A DNA stretch of 64,000 nt from Emticicia sp040253585 (GCF_040253585.1 NZ_JBELAU010000010.1:1-64000), one strand, 5' to 3'; shown: positions 17,286 through 26,354, counted from the first letter of the stretch. The notes: generated from the letters alone by a model not told the origin. Translations and numbers: made by a program.

Positions 17286-19607
17286 TCAAATGCTTTTATT
17301 GACAAAATACATATCTAATGCCCCTTTACCTTTGGTATCTATTTTGCCTCGGTGTTCACAATTAAATTTTTCGTGAATAAGGGCATAGGTAGAACCCGAA
17401 ACGTTCAATTTACCTTTTACCCCGTTTTGTTCCATTCTGGCTGCCGTATTTACAGTATCGCCCCAAATATCATAGGCAAACTTTTTCACTCCAACTATAC
17501 CCGCAATAACAGGTCCCGAATGAATCCCTATTCTTATCTCAAAAGAGTTTTCGTTCAAAGACTTCTTTTTGTCGATAAACTCCAATATTTCAAGACCAGC
17601 ATTTACAGCATTTTGGGCATGATTGACGTTGGTTGATGGTAAGCCACTTACGGCCAAATAGGCGTCGCCGATGGTTTTTATTTTTTCTAAACCATATTTT
17701 TCCATTATTCTATCAAACTCAGTAAAGCAAACATTTAGTTCATTGAGCATTTTTTGAACTCCTAATGCTTCTGATTTCTGAGTAAAATTAACAAAATCAG
17801 TGAATAATACTGATACTTCGTCATAATGTCTGGCACTACTTTCACCATTTAGTTTTAGTTCCTCGGCTACTTCATGAGGCAAAATATTCAGAAGCAATTC
17901 ATCAGACTTTTGTTTTTCGTAGGCAATTTTCTTGTTGTCTTTTTGTTTTTGATAATAGGAGAAACCCGCAAAACCTAATAAAGCCAAAGAGAGAGCCATT
18001 CCCAAAGCCCACATGTTTTTCATATATTTTGAATTCTCAATTTCTGCCTTAGCGAGAGCATCCTTTTTCTCCTGATTTATTCTGGCAATTTCTTTTTCTT
18101 GGTTGAATTTCTGCGTGATAGCCTTTTGCTTTTCTTCGTATTTCACCAATATCAATTTCCTTTTGAGCTCTTCCTCCAGCACCAGCCTCTTTTTTTCTTC
18201 TTCGGTTTTAGCCAAAGCCTGTTTTTTTTCAAACTCAAATTTTACAGCTTTTAATTCTATCTGTTTTTCCAGTTCGAGACGTTTGGTTTCTTCTTCAAGT
18301 TTAATTCTACTTTTCTCAATTTTCATTTCGTACTCCGACTCAAAATCGGCGAATTCTTTGAGTTTTTCTTGGCCATAAACTGCATTTTTTGAAGCGATAG
18401 CTTTCTTCAAGTAAAAAAGTGCTAAATCATAATTCTCTGTGTATTCATAGCCTTTTGCCAGTTTTTCGTAGTTTTCATATAAGCCATATTGGGCTCCGTA
18501 ATTACCTTCAATATCTTTAGACGAAGCCTCATACTTTGTCAACCATCCTTTCAATTCACTTTGTTTCTTTGGGTCGTTTTTCAGCGTCAGACTATCTTGA
18601 AATAACTTCTCCAATTTAATTGCATACAGTTGATTTTGATAAGAGGCTTTCATCTTTCGTATATCTTCTTCGGGTGAAAGTTCAATAGCCTTTAATATGT
18701 TTTCTTCGGCCTTATCAAAATCTTTTTCTTTTTCTTGAATTTGAGCATTTATGTAATATGTCATTCCGAGAAAAAACTTGTCGCCAGTTTTTTCAAAAAC
18801 TTCTCTATTGCCCTTTAAATAGTATTTGGCAGAATCTAATTTATTAGATTCCTGATAAGCAGTAGCGAGGAAAGTTTTGGCCTGAGCCTCAAATGCGGTA
18901 TTTTCTTTTTTGTTTAAACTCAAACTTTTCTGAAGGCTTGAAATACTTTTTTTAAAATCTCGACTCATTAAATAAAAATTCCCCAACAAAAAATTAGCAT
19001 CACTCAGCTTATCAGGAAAATTGTTTTTCACAAAATCGTAATAGTTGTTTAGAGCTTCAAAGGTGTTTTTAAGATTATTTTGATTAAAGCTCGTTGAAAA
19101 TAAATTTTGGTAGGATATCATAACCAAATTCTTATTTATGGCTTTACCCTGATTATATAAATCTATGTTTCTTTTAAAATATTCTTCTCCTTTTTTGATT
19201 TCCTTCTTATAGAAATAGTAAGCTCCAAATAAAATGTTCAACCCTGATATTTGAGTAATATCATTTGAGTTTTCCAATAATTTTTCGGCCTTGCTCAAAT
19301 ACGGATACGCCCCATCTATTTTCCCTTGCTGAAGGTAATGTTGAGACATCAATAGATTTATAGATGCTAACCTATCTTTATCATCAATTTGGGCATTTGC
19401 TGTGAGCATTTTGTTGGTATAGGCAATGGCACTATCAAACTTTTGGATTCCAGCATATGTCTGTGAAAGCTGCCCAAGAAGCAATGTTTTCGTTTTTAGT
19501 GTAGAAGCAGTATCTAATTTACTTTTTAAACTGGTGATTGTGGCAGGCTCTTGAGCTTTGAGAACAAAGCTGAAAAATAATAGGATTATTGTAAGGTGTG
19601 TTTTCAA
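17286..19607 (-). CDS. Class III adenylate cyclase with TPR sensor part
   Basis: A 773-residue membrane protein. A signal peptide (ending KAQ) is followed by TPR-like helical repeats to about residue 420, a long charged coiled coil, one transmembrane segment near 530-552 and a C-terminal class III cyclase domain. Metal-binding aspartates are in LFTDF (Asp604) and KTIGDAY (Asp648). The base-selecting Lys (EKIKTIG, about 642) and Asp (YDIWGD, about 713) favour ATP over GTP, and the transition-state Asn/Arg are in VNTAARM. The TPR part would sense something in the periplasm and cAMP would be made inside. The first codon appears to be TTG, because no ATG lies ahead of the signal peptide. Directly followed by the HD hydrolase gene. 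Confidence 0.88.
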   Translation of the reverse strand: MKTHLTIILLFFSFVLKAQEPATITSLKSKLDTASTLKTKTLLLGQLSQTYAGIQKFDSAIAYTNKMLTANAQIDDKDRLASINLLMSQHYLQQGKIDGAYPYLSKAEKLLENSNDITQISGLNILFGAYYFYKKEIKKGEEYFKRNIDLYNQGKAINKNLVMISYQNLFSTSFNQNNLKNTFEALNNYYDFVKNNFPDKLSDANFLLGNFYLMSRDFKKSISSLQKSLSLNKKENTAFEAQAKTFLATAYQESNKLDSAKYYLKGNREVFEKTGDKFFLGMTYYINAQIQEKEKDFDKAEENILKAIELSPEEDIRKMKASYQNQLYAIKLEKLFQDSLTLKNDPKKQSELKGWLTKYEASSKDIEGNYGAQYGLYENYEKLAKGYEYTENYDLALFYLKKAIASKNAVYGQEKLKEFADFESEYEMKIEKSRIKLEEETKRLELEKQIELKAVKFEFEKKQALAKTEEEKKRLVLEEELKRKLILVKYEEKQKAITQKFNQEKEIARINQEKKDALAKAEIENSKYMKNMWALGMALSLALLGFAGFSYYQKQKDNKKIAYEKQKSDELLLNILPHEVAEELKLNGESSARHYDEVSVLFTDFVNFTQKSEALGVQKMLNELNVCFTEFDRIMEKYGLEKIKTIGDAYLAVSGLPSTNVNHAQNAVNAGLEILEFIDKKKSLNENSFEIRIGIHSGPVIAGIVGVKKFAYDIWGDTVNTAARMEQNGVKGKLNVSGSTYALIHEKFNCEHRGKIDTKGKGALDMYFVNKSI

Positions 19608-19768
19608 AGTAGTTTTTTTTCAAAAATATACAAATACTATTTGTCGTACAAATTATATTTCAAATTCTGAATACATAAATCAAGGCCATATTTTTCAAAA
19701 TATAATTTTGTAAAATGGCGTTTATACGAAGTTTTGTGTTTTTATTTCAACTTTGGGCTTTACTGTGT

Positions 19769-19888
19769 GAAAACTGGGCGGCTCCGTTTCAAGTTTTGAA
19801 GAGGTAAGTTTGGTTCTCCCGAACGCAATTTTCCAATTGACATCAGGAGATGTCAAAACACTTTTGCGAAGAACTATTATTCGCAGAG
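19769..19888 (-). repeat. 120-bp repeated element, copy B
   Basis: Second copy of the element at 16573-16692. The GACATC-AGGA-GATGTC hairpin is unchanged (19839-19854); the larger hairpin is partly decayed (TTTTGCGAA ... TTCGCAGAG). It ends ten bases after the stop of the DUF4276 gene, the same relative position as copy A. Confidence 0.8.
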
Positions 19889-19898
19889 TATTTCTATT

Positions 19899-20465
19899 TT
19901 AGGTATTCAAAAACTTTCTAATTCCGTCTCTAAATTGTTTGAAACTTTCAGATTGATTTTCTTCTATATTCAAATGTTTTGAAATCTCTCTGGAAGCATA
20001 TCCTTTTTGAAAGTCTGGAATTATTTTTTTTAATTCATCCGAAGCATTACAAATATCAGGGTTTCTAAATTTAGCCACCCTTTTATAATTATTAGCTTTA
20101 AATCTTGGATATATTTGCTGAATAGCATCCATATCACCTAAGTACCACGATTCTAATTCTCTACAAACAATTCTGATTAAAACTGGGCAATGACCATTTT
20201 GAAGACATAAGTCTTCAATTTGCCTTTTTAACTCTTTGCAATCATTACTGTCTTGGTCGTGTAAAATTACAATCTTAACTTCCTCAGGAGAATGAGAGAA
20301 TGCTCTTACTTTATTAGGGATAGATTTTCTTAAATCGCTTTTACCTTGATGTGGACGTAAAAAACAATTAGAATTGAGAATAAATCCTTTTGGTAAAATC
20401 TTTGGCAAAATCTCATTTAAAACATTTTCCATAGATGGTTCTTCCAATAAAAATTCTATTCTCAT
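19899..20465 (-). CDS. DUF4276 (TOPRIM-like) family protein, partner of AAA ATPase
   Basis: A 188-residue protein resembling DUF4276, which has a TOPRIM-like fold. Candidate metal-binding residues are Glu8/Glu9 in FLLEEPS, the DxD of ILHDQDSND (Asp70, Asp72) and the family's RELESWYLGD near 102-111. Its start overlaps the end of the upstream ATPase gene by four bases (ATGA), so the two are translationally coupled. ATPase/TOPRIM pairs of this shape occur in OLD-, PARIS- and AbiL-like phage-defence modules, where the TOPRIM partner is the nuclease effector. The defence role here is inferred. Confidence 0.78.
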   Translation of the reverse strand: MRIEFLLEEPSMENVLNEILPKILPKGFILNSNCFLRPHQGKSDLRKSIPNKVRAFSHSPEEVKIVILHDQDSNDCKELKRQIEDLCLQNGHCPVLIRIVCRELESWYLGDMDAIQQIYPRFKANNYKRVAKFRNPDICNASDELKKIIPDFQKGYASREISKHLNIEENQSESFKQFRDGIRKFLNT

Positions 20466-21658
20466 TGTGGTCCGCTTCCTTTAAAGTATTTTTGATTCCA
20501 TAAATAACCCAATTGGTCACCCTCTTTTACCAAACTTTTCACAGTTTCATCATCTTTTGCTCTGTTGATGAATGTATAACCATTCTTTTTAGTTAGCCAG
20601 AAAAGCTCTTCTAAATTGAGAGCGTTAACAAAATCAGGAGAGTGCGTGGAAATAAAAACTTGCCCACCTTTAATAGAATATTCTCGAAATTCTTCTGCTA
20701 ATTGTTGTAATAACTCTGGATGTAAATAATTTTCAGGTTCCTCGATACAAAGTAAAGGATGTTTATGAGGGTTATTCATTAAAATCAAGTAGGCAAACAT
20801 TTTTAAAGTACCATCTGATACATATCTTGAAATAAATGGGTCTTTGAAACTTCCATCTTGAAATTTTAAAATTATTCTACCATCTTCTGTCTTTGCCGCC
20901 TTTACATCAGCAATTCCAGGTACTCTTTTTTTCATTTTTACTAAAATTTCATCAAAAATCTTTGGATAATTTTCATAGATGTAGTCTGTTACTAATGCAA
21001 GATTATCGCCTGTTGAAGAAAGACTTTCACTTACGCCAATATCTTGGCTCTTCTTAGCATCTGGTATTTGAAAATTTGATATATACCAACTCTCCAATAA
21101 TTTCCTGAAATCTGAGATAGCCTTAAAACTTTGAAATTGTCCAAGTCCTTTAATCGCTAAAATATCAGCAGACTCTAATAAAAACTCTTTTCTTTCTTCT
21201 TGAAAATCTTGTTTTGCCTCCTCAAATTTTTCTTCATTAATAATTGCGAACCCCCTTCCACTTGAAAAATTCAAAAATTTAAATGGTTTGCCCATTTGTC
21301 CTCTTCTATAACTTAAAACTTCTCTTTTCACAATAGGCATATTCTGCTCTAAGCCTATTTTAAGCTCATAGGTAATAAGAGGCTGCTTTTTCCCATCAAT
21401 TGCATCATTTCTAAATTTTATCTCAAATTCAATATCCCCAGACTTGTTTCGAGAAATCACTTCCTTGAATCCTCCTCTATTATTAATAGCAGAGCGAACA
21501 TTATTTCGTAATGCTTCACTTAAAAATCCAAAAATATCAAAAAGGGTAGACTTACCAGAGCCATTTGCACCTAAAAATACACACATACTTGGTAAATCGC
21601 TTATTTCAGTATCTTCAAAAACTTTATAATTCTTTATTTTTATTTTTTCAATTTTCAT
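20462..21658 (-). CDS. RecF/OLD-like AAA family ATPase
   Basis: A 398-residue ABC/SMC-type ATPase of the AAA_21 kind. Walker A GANGSGKST is at 30-38, the signature-like SRYVSDGTLK at 277-286, Walker B with two glutamates LLCIEEPE at 302-309, and the H-loop ISTHSPDF at 336-343. A helical insertion fills the middle. It has no membrane segment and no nuclease domain of its own; the nuclease-like part is supplied by the overlapping downstream DUF4276 gene. The pair is flanked by housekeeping genes and its sequence looks more AT-rich than priA next to it, consistent with an acquired module. Confidence 0.87.
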   Translation of the reverse strand: MKIEKIKIKNYKVFEDTEISDLPSMCVFLGANGSGKSTLFDIFGFLSEALRNNVRSAINNRGGFKEVISRNKSGDIEFEIKFRNDAIDGKKQPLITYELKIGLEQNMPIVKREVLSYRRGQMGKPFKFLNFSSGRGFAIINEEKFEEAKQDFQEERKEFLLESADILAIKGLGQFQSFKAISDFRKLLESWYISNFQIPDAKKSQDIGVSESLSSTGDNLALVTDYIYENYPKIFDEILVKMKKRVPGIADVKAAKTEDGRIILKFQDGSFKDPFISRYVSDGTLKMFAYLILMNNPHKHPLLCIEEPENYLHPELLQQLAEEFREYSIKGGQVFISTHSPDFVNALNLEELFWLTKKNGYTFINRAKDDETVKSLVKEGDQLGYLWNQKYFKGSGPQ

Positions 21659-21743
21659 ACATTTGCGACATTTAACACAGAAAAAACAAATATACTTTTA
21701 AGTATTACCTAATGCAAAATTTAGAGTTAATCCTTCAAAAACT

Positions 21744-24233
21744 TTACACCGCATCCACATCCACCACCACATAAACCCCTCTAAACTCACGCTGAGTCAT
21801 TACGGCGTCGATTTGTTCTTGTAAGAAAACCTTTGCGGCTTTTATATTGAGTTTATCTTTTTCGAGTTTTAGCAAAATGTCAAACAAAAACTTATTTCTT
21901 ACTCGCTCAACCATGCCTTTTTCGGGGCCAAGCACACGAGCTTTACCGAGTTTTTCGAGCAACTTATTGGCCAACCAATGAGCAGCTTTTTCGGCTTTAT
22001 CTTGTTCTTCGTGCTTTACGGTTATCGAAATCACACGAGTAAAAGGTGGATAAAAATACCCTTCTCGCTCCTTGATTTCATCATGATAATAACCCATATA
22101 ATCATTCGCCACAACTTTGTGTAGCAAACTCTGCTGCGTATTATTGGTCTGAATCAGCACCAAACCTTTTTTCTCACGTCGGCCTGCACGCCCGCTCACC
22201 TGCGTAAGCATCTGAAATGCCCTTTCGGCCGCCCGAAAATCAGGGAAGTGAATCATGCGGTCGGCATCAAAAATCCCCACCAAACTCACTCGGTCGAAAT
22301 CCAATCCTTTACTAATCATCTGCGTTCCGACCAAAATATCAGTATTTCCTTGCTCAAATTCCCCAAGAATTGTCTGATAAGCATTTTTTGTGCGAGTCGT
22401 GTCCAAATCCATGCGTTGCACTCGTGCCGCTGGATACATAATTCGGAGGTCATCTTCGAGTTTTTCAGTACCAAAACCTACCGTTCGGATTTTGCCCGAA
22501 CCACAAGCGGGGCAAGCCCTCGGAATTTCTTCTTTATGTCCGCAATAGTGGCAACGCAATTCTTTCGAGTCGAGGTGGTACGTTAAACTCACCGCACATT
22601 GCTCACATTCACCAATCCAATTACATTCTTGGCAATTCAAATACGGCGAATACCCACGTCGGTTTTGGAAAATGATTGTCTGCTCACCCGAAGCCAAATT
22701 ATGTTCAATATGCTGACACAAAACGCTTGAAAAATCATTTTTCATGGTTTTTGCCTTGCGTTCAGCCTTTAAATCAATCAGTTGAATATCAGGTAATTGA
22801 GCATTGCCATAGCGTTGGTTGAGCGTAACCAAACCATATTTGCCAGTAGAAGCCTGATAATAACTTTCGAGCGATGGCGTGGCCGAACCCAACAAGATTT
22901 TCGCACCTTGTTTCAGCCCCAGCATAATGCCCACATCACGGGCGTGATAGCGTGGAGCGGGGTCATATTGTTTATACGAACTTTCGTGCTCTTCGTCAAT
23001 AATCACCAAGCCCAAATTATCCATTGGCAAGAAAACCGCCGAACGCACGCCCACCACAAACTGGTAGCGTCCTTCAAGCACACCTTTCCAAACCTCAACT
23101 CGTTCATTGTCCGAAAATTTGGAGTGATACACGCCCATTTTATCGCCAAAAACTCGCTTCATACGTACCACAATTTGGGTCGTAAGGGCAATTTCGGGCA
23201 ATAAAAATAATACTTGCGAGCCTCCTTCCAGTACCTGCTGAATCAAATCAATATAAATCTCGGTTTTACCACTTCCCGTAATTCCGTGCAGTAAAACAAT
23301 GTCTTTTTCTTGAAAATTCGATAAAATCTCGTTGCTGGCTTGTTGTTGGGCTTCGGTCAATTCGATTTTAACTGGCTCGGTTGGCATATCATCGCCAAAA
23401 CGAGAAACCACGATTTCAAACTGCTCCAAAATTCCTTTTTCAATCAATTTATTGAGCGAAGAATCAGAAGTTTCACCTTGCGTAAAAAACGATTTATCAA
23501 CGCCAAAGTGATTGCGTTCACGGAGTTGGTGCATCGGAATCTGGCGTAGATATTCCAACACAACCGTTTGTTGTTTGGCATTTTTGGCCAACGAATCAAT
23601 CAAATTAGCCACTTCTTCACTGCCCTCATAAACCCTTTTTAGACGAATTTTCTTGGCAATTTTAGGCTTGTATTTTTCCTTAACTTCCTCATACATAATG
23701 ATTGCGTGCTTACCAATCAACGACTTTATCATGGCGTTGATATTGGTTTCGCCCACAAATTTCAGGGCATCATCATAAGTCAACGAAGCATGATTTTTCA
23801 GAATCTCCAAAAACTCAATTTCGTTTTCTTCCAAAAGCTCAGGATGGTCAAAATCTGGGTTGAGTTGAATCCTTGATTGGCTCGTAACTTTCAAACCCGA
23901 CGGCACGGCCACATTCATCACTTCGCCCACGCAACACATATAATAGTCTGCAATCCAATCGAATAGCCAAAGTTGTTGCTTCGTGATAAGTGGCTCTGTA
24001 TCAAGTAGTTCGAGGATATATTTGGCTTGGTATTTTGCAGGAGGTGTCTCATGAATCCGTCCAACAACCGCCGTCACGACCCGATTTTTGCCAAATTCAA
24101 CGATAACCCTCGCCCCGATTTTTATCTCATCAACAAAATTTCTCGGTACCCGATACGTAAACATTCGTGGAATCGGCACGGGCAAAATCACATCAGCAAA
24201 ATATGTTGTTTCAACAGAAAAAAGACCTTCCAT
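21744..24233 (-). CDS. priA: Primosomal protein N' (replication restart helicase)
   Basis: An 829-residue superfamily-2 helicase that reloads the replisome at collapsed forks. Walker A LLHGITGSGKTEIY and the DEEH box (VIIDEEHESSYKQYD) identify the helicase core. Two zinc knuckles (CQECNWIGECEQC and CHYCGHKEEIPRACPAC) sit in the middle, and the last part has the usual GRAGR motif (LTQVSGRAGRR). The N-terminal DNA-binding domain begins FADVILPVPIPRMFTYRVP, as in other Bacteroidota PriA. It is divergent from the Fe-S protein gene; heptad tracts abut both start-codon sides of the shared spacer. Confidence 0.95.
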   Translation of the reverse strand: MEGLFSVETTYFADVILPVPIPRMFTYRVPRNFVDEIKIGARVIVEFGKNRVVTAVVGRIHETPPAKYQAKYILELLDTEPLITKQQLWLFDWIADYYMCCVGEVMNVAVPSGLKVTSQSRIQLNPDFDHPELLEENEIEFLEILKNHASLTYDDALKFVGETNINAMIKSLIGKHAIIMYEEVKEKYKPKIAKKIRLKRVYEGSEEVANLIDSLAKNAKQQTVVLEYLRQIPMHQLRERNHFGVDKSFFTQGETSDSSLNKLIEKGILEQFEIVVSRFGDDMPTEPVKIELTEAQQQASNEILSNFQEKDIVLLHGITGSGKTEIYIDLIQQVLEGGSQVLFLLPEIALTTQIVVRMKRVFGDKMGVYHSKFSDNERVEVWKGVLEGRYQFVVGVRSAVFLPMDNLGLVIIDEEHESSYKQYDPAPRYHARDVGIMLGLKQGAKILLGSATPSLESYYQASTGKYGLVTLNQRYGNAQLPDIQLIDLKAERKAKTMKNDFSSVLCQHIEHNLASGEQTIIFQNRRGYSPYLNCQECNWIGECEQCAVSLTYHLDSKELRCHYCGHKEEIPRACPACGSGKIRTVGFGTEKLEDDLRIMYPAARVQRMDLDTTRTKNAYQTILGEFEQGNTDILVGTQMISKGLDFDRVSLVGIFDADRMIHFPDFRAAERAFQMLTQVSGRAGRREKKGLVLIQTNNTQQSLLHKVVANDYMGYYHDEIKEREGYFYPPFTRVISITVKHEEQDKAEKAAHWLANKLLEKLGKARVLGPEKGMVERVRNKFLFDILLKLEKDKLNIKAAKVFLQEQIDAVMTQREFRGVYVVVDVDAV

Positions 24234-24275
24234 TTAGAATTAAGAATGTAAAATGAAGAATGTAGAATGAATACG
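24234..24275 (-). repeat. Heptad tract touching the priA start codon
   Basis: Six in-phase 7-mers on the plus strand (TTAGAAT, TAAGAAT, GTAAAAT, GAAGAAT, GTAGAAT, GAATACG). The first begins at the base next to the priA ATG. Confidence 0.75.
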
Positions 24276-24461
24276 TTGTAAAAAACGTCCATTAAATACA
24301 TCCTGAAGAATGCTTCAAAGGTACTAAATTCAATCATTGCTTGGGAAAAAGTACCTTACAAATATCATAACACTAAATGAGTGTAAATAATTTTCGGCTA
24401 CTCGCTTGCAAATGTTATGCACGCATACTATTTTTGTTAATGTTGAGTTACAATAAAAATC

Positions 24462-24489
24462 ATTCTTAATTCTACATTCTTAATTCTTA
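24462..24489 (+). repeat. Heptad tract upstream of the Fe-S protein gene
   Basis: Four in-phase 7-mers (ATTCTTA, ATTCTAC, ATTCTTA, ATTCTTA), the reverse complement of the family at 24234. They end nine bases before the start codon at 24499. Confidence 0.75.
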
Positions 24490-24498
24490 ATTAAAAAA

Positions 24499-25293
24499 AT
24501 GGCAGATACTATCGAATATAAAGTGCCTACGATGGCAGAAATGGCAGCAAGCGGTCAAGAACCTGAAGTGTTGTTTTGGGTGGGTTGTGCTGGTTCGTTT
24601 GATGACCGATATAAAAAAGTTACGATTTCGTTTGTAAAGATTTTGAATAAAATTGGAGTGAAATTTGCTGTTCTCGGCACAGAAGAGGCTTGTACGGGAG
24701 ACCCTGCACGTAGAGCGGGTAACGAATTTACATTTCAGATGTTAGCCCAACAAAACATTCAAGTGTTGAATGGCTACGGCGTGAAGAAAATCGTCACGGC
24801 TTGTCCGCATTGCTTCAATACGCTTAAAAATGAATATCCAGAATTGGGCGGAAACTACGAAGTAATTCACCATTCGACCTATTTACAGCAATTAATCAAC
24901 GAAGGACGAGTAAAAATTGAAGGAGGAGGCTCGTTTAAAGGACAAAAAATTACGTACCACGATTCTTGTTATTTGGGTCGTGCGAATGATATTTATGAAG
25001 CACCACGCCAATTGTTGGAGAATTTAGATGCCGAACTCGTAGAAATGAAGCGTTGCAAAACTAACGGACTTTGCTGCGGTGCGGGCGGTGGACAAATGTT
25101 TAAAGAGCCAGAAAAAGGCACTAAAGACGTAAACATTGAGCGAATTGAAGATGCACTTGCTACTGGAGCGAAAACCATCGCAGTGGCGTGTCCGTTCTGT
25201 ATGGTGATGATGTCAGATGGCGTAAAAAATAAAGAGCGTGAGCATGAAGTAAAAGTCTATGATTTAGCTGAATTGCTGGAGCAAGCGATGTAA
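24499..25293 (+). CDS. (Fe-S)-binding CCG-domain protein (HdrB/LutA-like)
   Basis: A 264-residue protein with two CCG-type cysteine modules, as in heterodisulfide-reductase subunit B and lactate-utilisation protein LutA. Module one has FWVGCAGSFDDR and TACPHCFNTL; module two has HDSCYLGR, GLCCGAGGG and ACPFCMVM, giving the CX(n)CCGX(n)CXXC pattern that binds a special iron-sulfur cluster. It probably forms part of a membrane-linked electron-transfer complex with partners not encoded nearby. The start lies just after a heptad tract. Twelve bases separate its stop from the downstream nuclease/TIR pair, which may simply use its transcript. Confidence 0.85.
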   Translation: MADTIEYKVPTMAEMAASGQEPEVLFWVGCAGSFDDRYKKVTISFVKILNKIGVKFAVLGTEEACTGDPARRAGNEFTFQMLAQQNIQVLNGYGVKKIVTACPHCFNTLKNEYPELGGNYEVIHHSTYLQQLINEGRVKIEGGGSFKGQKITYHDSCYLGRANDIYEAPRQLLENLDAELVEMKRCKTNGLCCGAGGGQMFKEPEKGTKDVNIERIEDALATGAKTIAVACPFCMVMMSDGVKNKEREHEVKVYDLAELLEQAM

Positions 25294-25305
25294 AAATAAT
25301 AACTT

Positions 25306-25794
25306 ATGCACTTTTCATTAGATGAAATTGAAAATGGTGAGCAATTTGAAGAATTAATAGTTGCTTACTTCAAAGGGATGAAAAAAGATGTAACTTCTGT
25401 AAAAGTACAAGCATCTGGAACTGGGACAGATGGCGGGAGAGATATTTTAGTTGAATTTACTGTTGATGATAATATTGAAACTTTTCTTAGAAGATGGGTT
25501 ATTCAATGTAAGTTTCATGACTCAGATATTTCAACAAACAAAATAGCGGATATTAATATTCCTTCTTTGATACATTCTTACAATGCTTCTGGATACTTAC
25601 TTATTTGTAAAAAAAGACCTACTTCAAAATTAACGGACTTCTTTGAACGTCTTGAACTTAATTGTAGTTTTAAATATAAATATAAAATTTGGTCGGGTGA
25701 ACAATTAAAAAACCTAATTTTGGGTACAGAAAATACGCTTTGGCAACAGTTTTTTCCGAAATATTACGAATTTTTTAAAAGGAATTTATCATGA
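25306..25794 (+). CDS. Mrr-like restriction-endonuclease-fold protein
   Basis: A 162-residue protein with a PD-(D/E)xK nuclease core of the Mrr type. Seen in the sequence: an N-terminal helix with GEQFEELIVAYF, then GTDGGRDILVEF with the catalytic-position Asp46, then WVIQCKFH with Gln67 and Lys69 forming the QxK half of the motif. This is the arrangement of Mrr_cat nucleases. It lacks the N-terminal winged-helix DNA-binding domain of full-length Mrr. The next gene, a TIR protein with a membrane anchor, overlaps its last four bases (ATGA), so the two are made together. A two-gene defence module is the likely context; this is inference. Confidence 0.72.
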   Translation: MHFSLDEIENGEQFEELIVAYFKGMKKDVTSVKVQASGTGTDGGRDILVEFTVDDNIETFLRRWVIQCKFHDSDISTNKIADINIPSLIHSYNASGYLLICKKRPTSKLTDFFERLELNCSFKYKYKIWSGEQLKNLILGTENTLWQQFFPKYYEFFKRNLS

Positions 25795-26258
25795 GAGCAT
25801 TTGTTTCGTATTCACTAAATGATAGAGATGAATTAGTAATGGCGTTGCTTTCTGCAAAACTCAGAGAAAAAGGCTTTTCTATTTCGATGAATTATGATTT
25901 TTCTTCATTTGTATTGACTCCAATGAGCCAACGAATGATAAATGAAGCTAATCTATTTATTGGAGTTATTACTAAAAATAGCAATGATAGAGAACGAGTA
26001 ATTAAAGAATGGAATTATGCAAAAAGCAATAATACACCAAATATATTATTGCTTGAAGAAAATATGCAAGTTGATAATAGATTACTACAAGGAAACTATG
26101 TTGTTTTTAATAGAAAAAATCCTAAAAATGCGGTTGATGAAATTAATAGGCGTATGTTACCAAAAAATGCAACTGAAGAATTTCTACCTTGGGCATTAGG
26201 AGGGGCTGCATTATTGGCTGTTATTGGTTTACTGTCCTCACCAAGTAGTAGAAGATAA
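25791..26258 (+). CDS. TIR-domain protein with C-terminal membrane anchor
   Basis: A 155-residue protein. The N-terminus MRAFVSYSLNDRDELV is the classic first strand and loop of a TIR domain; helix alpha-C region RERVIKEWNYA carries Glu73 in the position of the NAD-hydrolase catalytic glutamate. After residue 130 comes one transmembrane segment (WALGGAALLAVIGLLSS) and a short basic tail (SSRR). Bacterial TIR proteins usually act as NAD+-consuming or signal-making effectors in phage defence. Coupled by a 4-bp overlap to the Mrr-like nuclease gene and closed by a clear terminator at 26355. Whether this TIR is enzymatically active cannot be told. Confidence 0.78.
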   Translation: MRAFVSYSLNDRDELVMALLSAKLREKGFSISMNYDFSSFVLTPMSQRMINEANLFIGVITKNSNDRERVIKEWNYAKSNNTPNILLLEENMQVDNRLLQGNYVVFNRKNPKNAVDEINRRMLPKNATEEFLPWALGGAALLAVIGLLSSPSSRR

Positions 26259-26354
26259 TTTAGAACGATTAGCTTATCAATAGGTATTTCTTTTTATAAA
26301 AAATTAATCAACCTTATCGGAGATTATTTTCAAAAAATATTGTTTACAAACTAT

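Noticed and set aside
22797..23204. Open frame of 135 codons on the plus strand inside priA
   Set aside because: Antisense to conserved PriA helicase motifs; a shadow frame.
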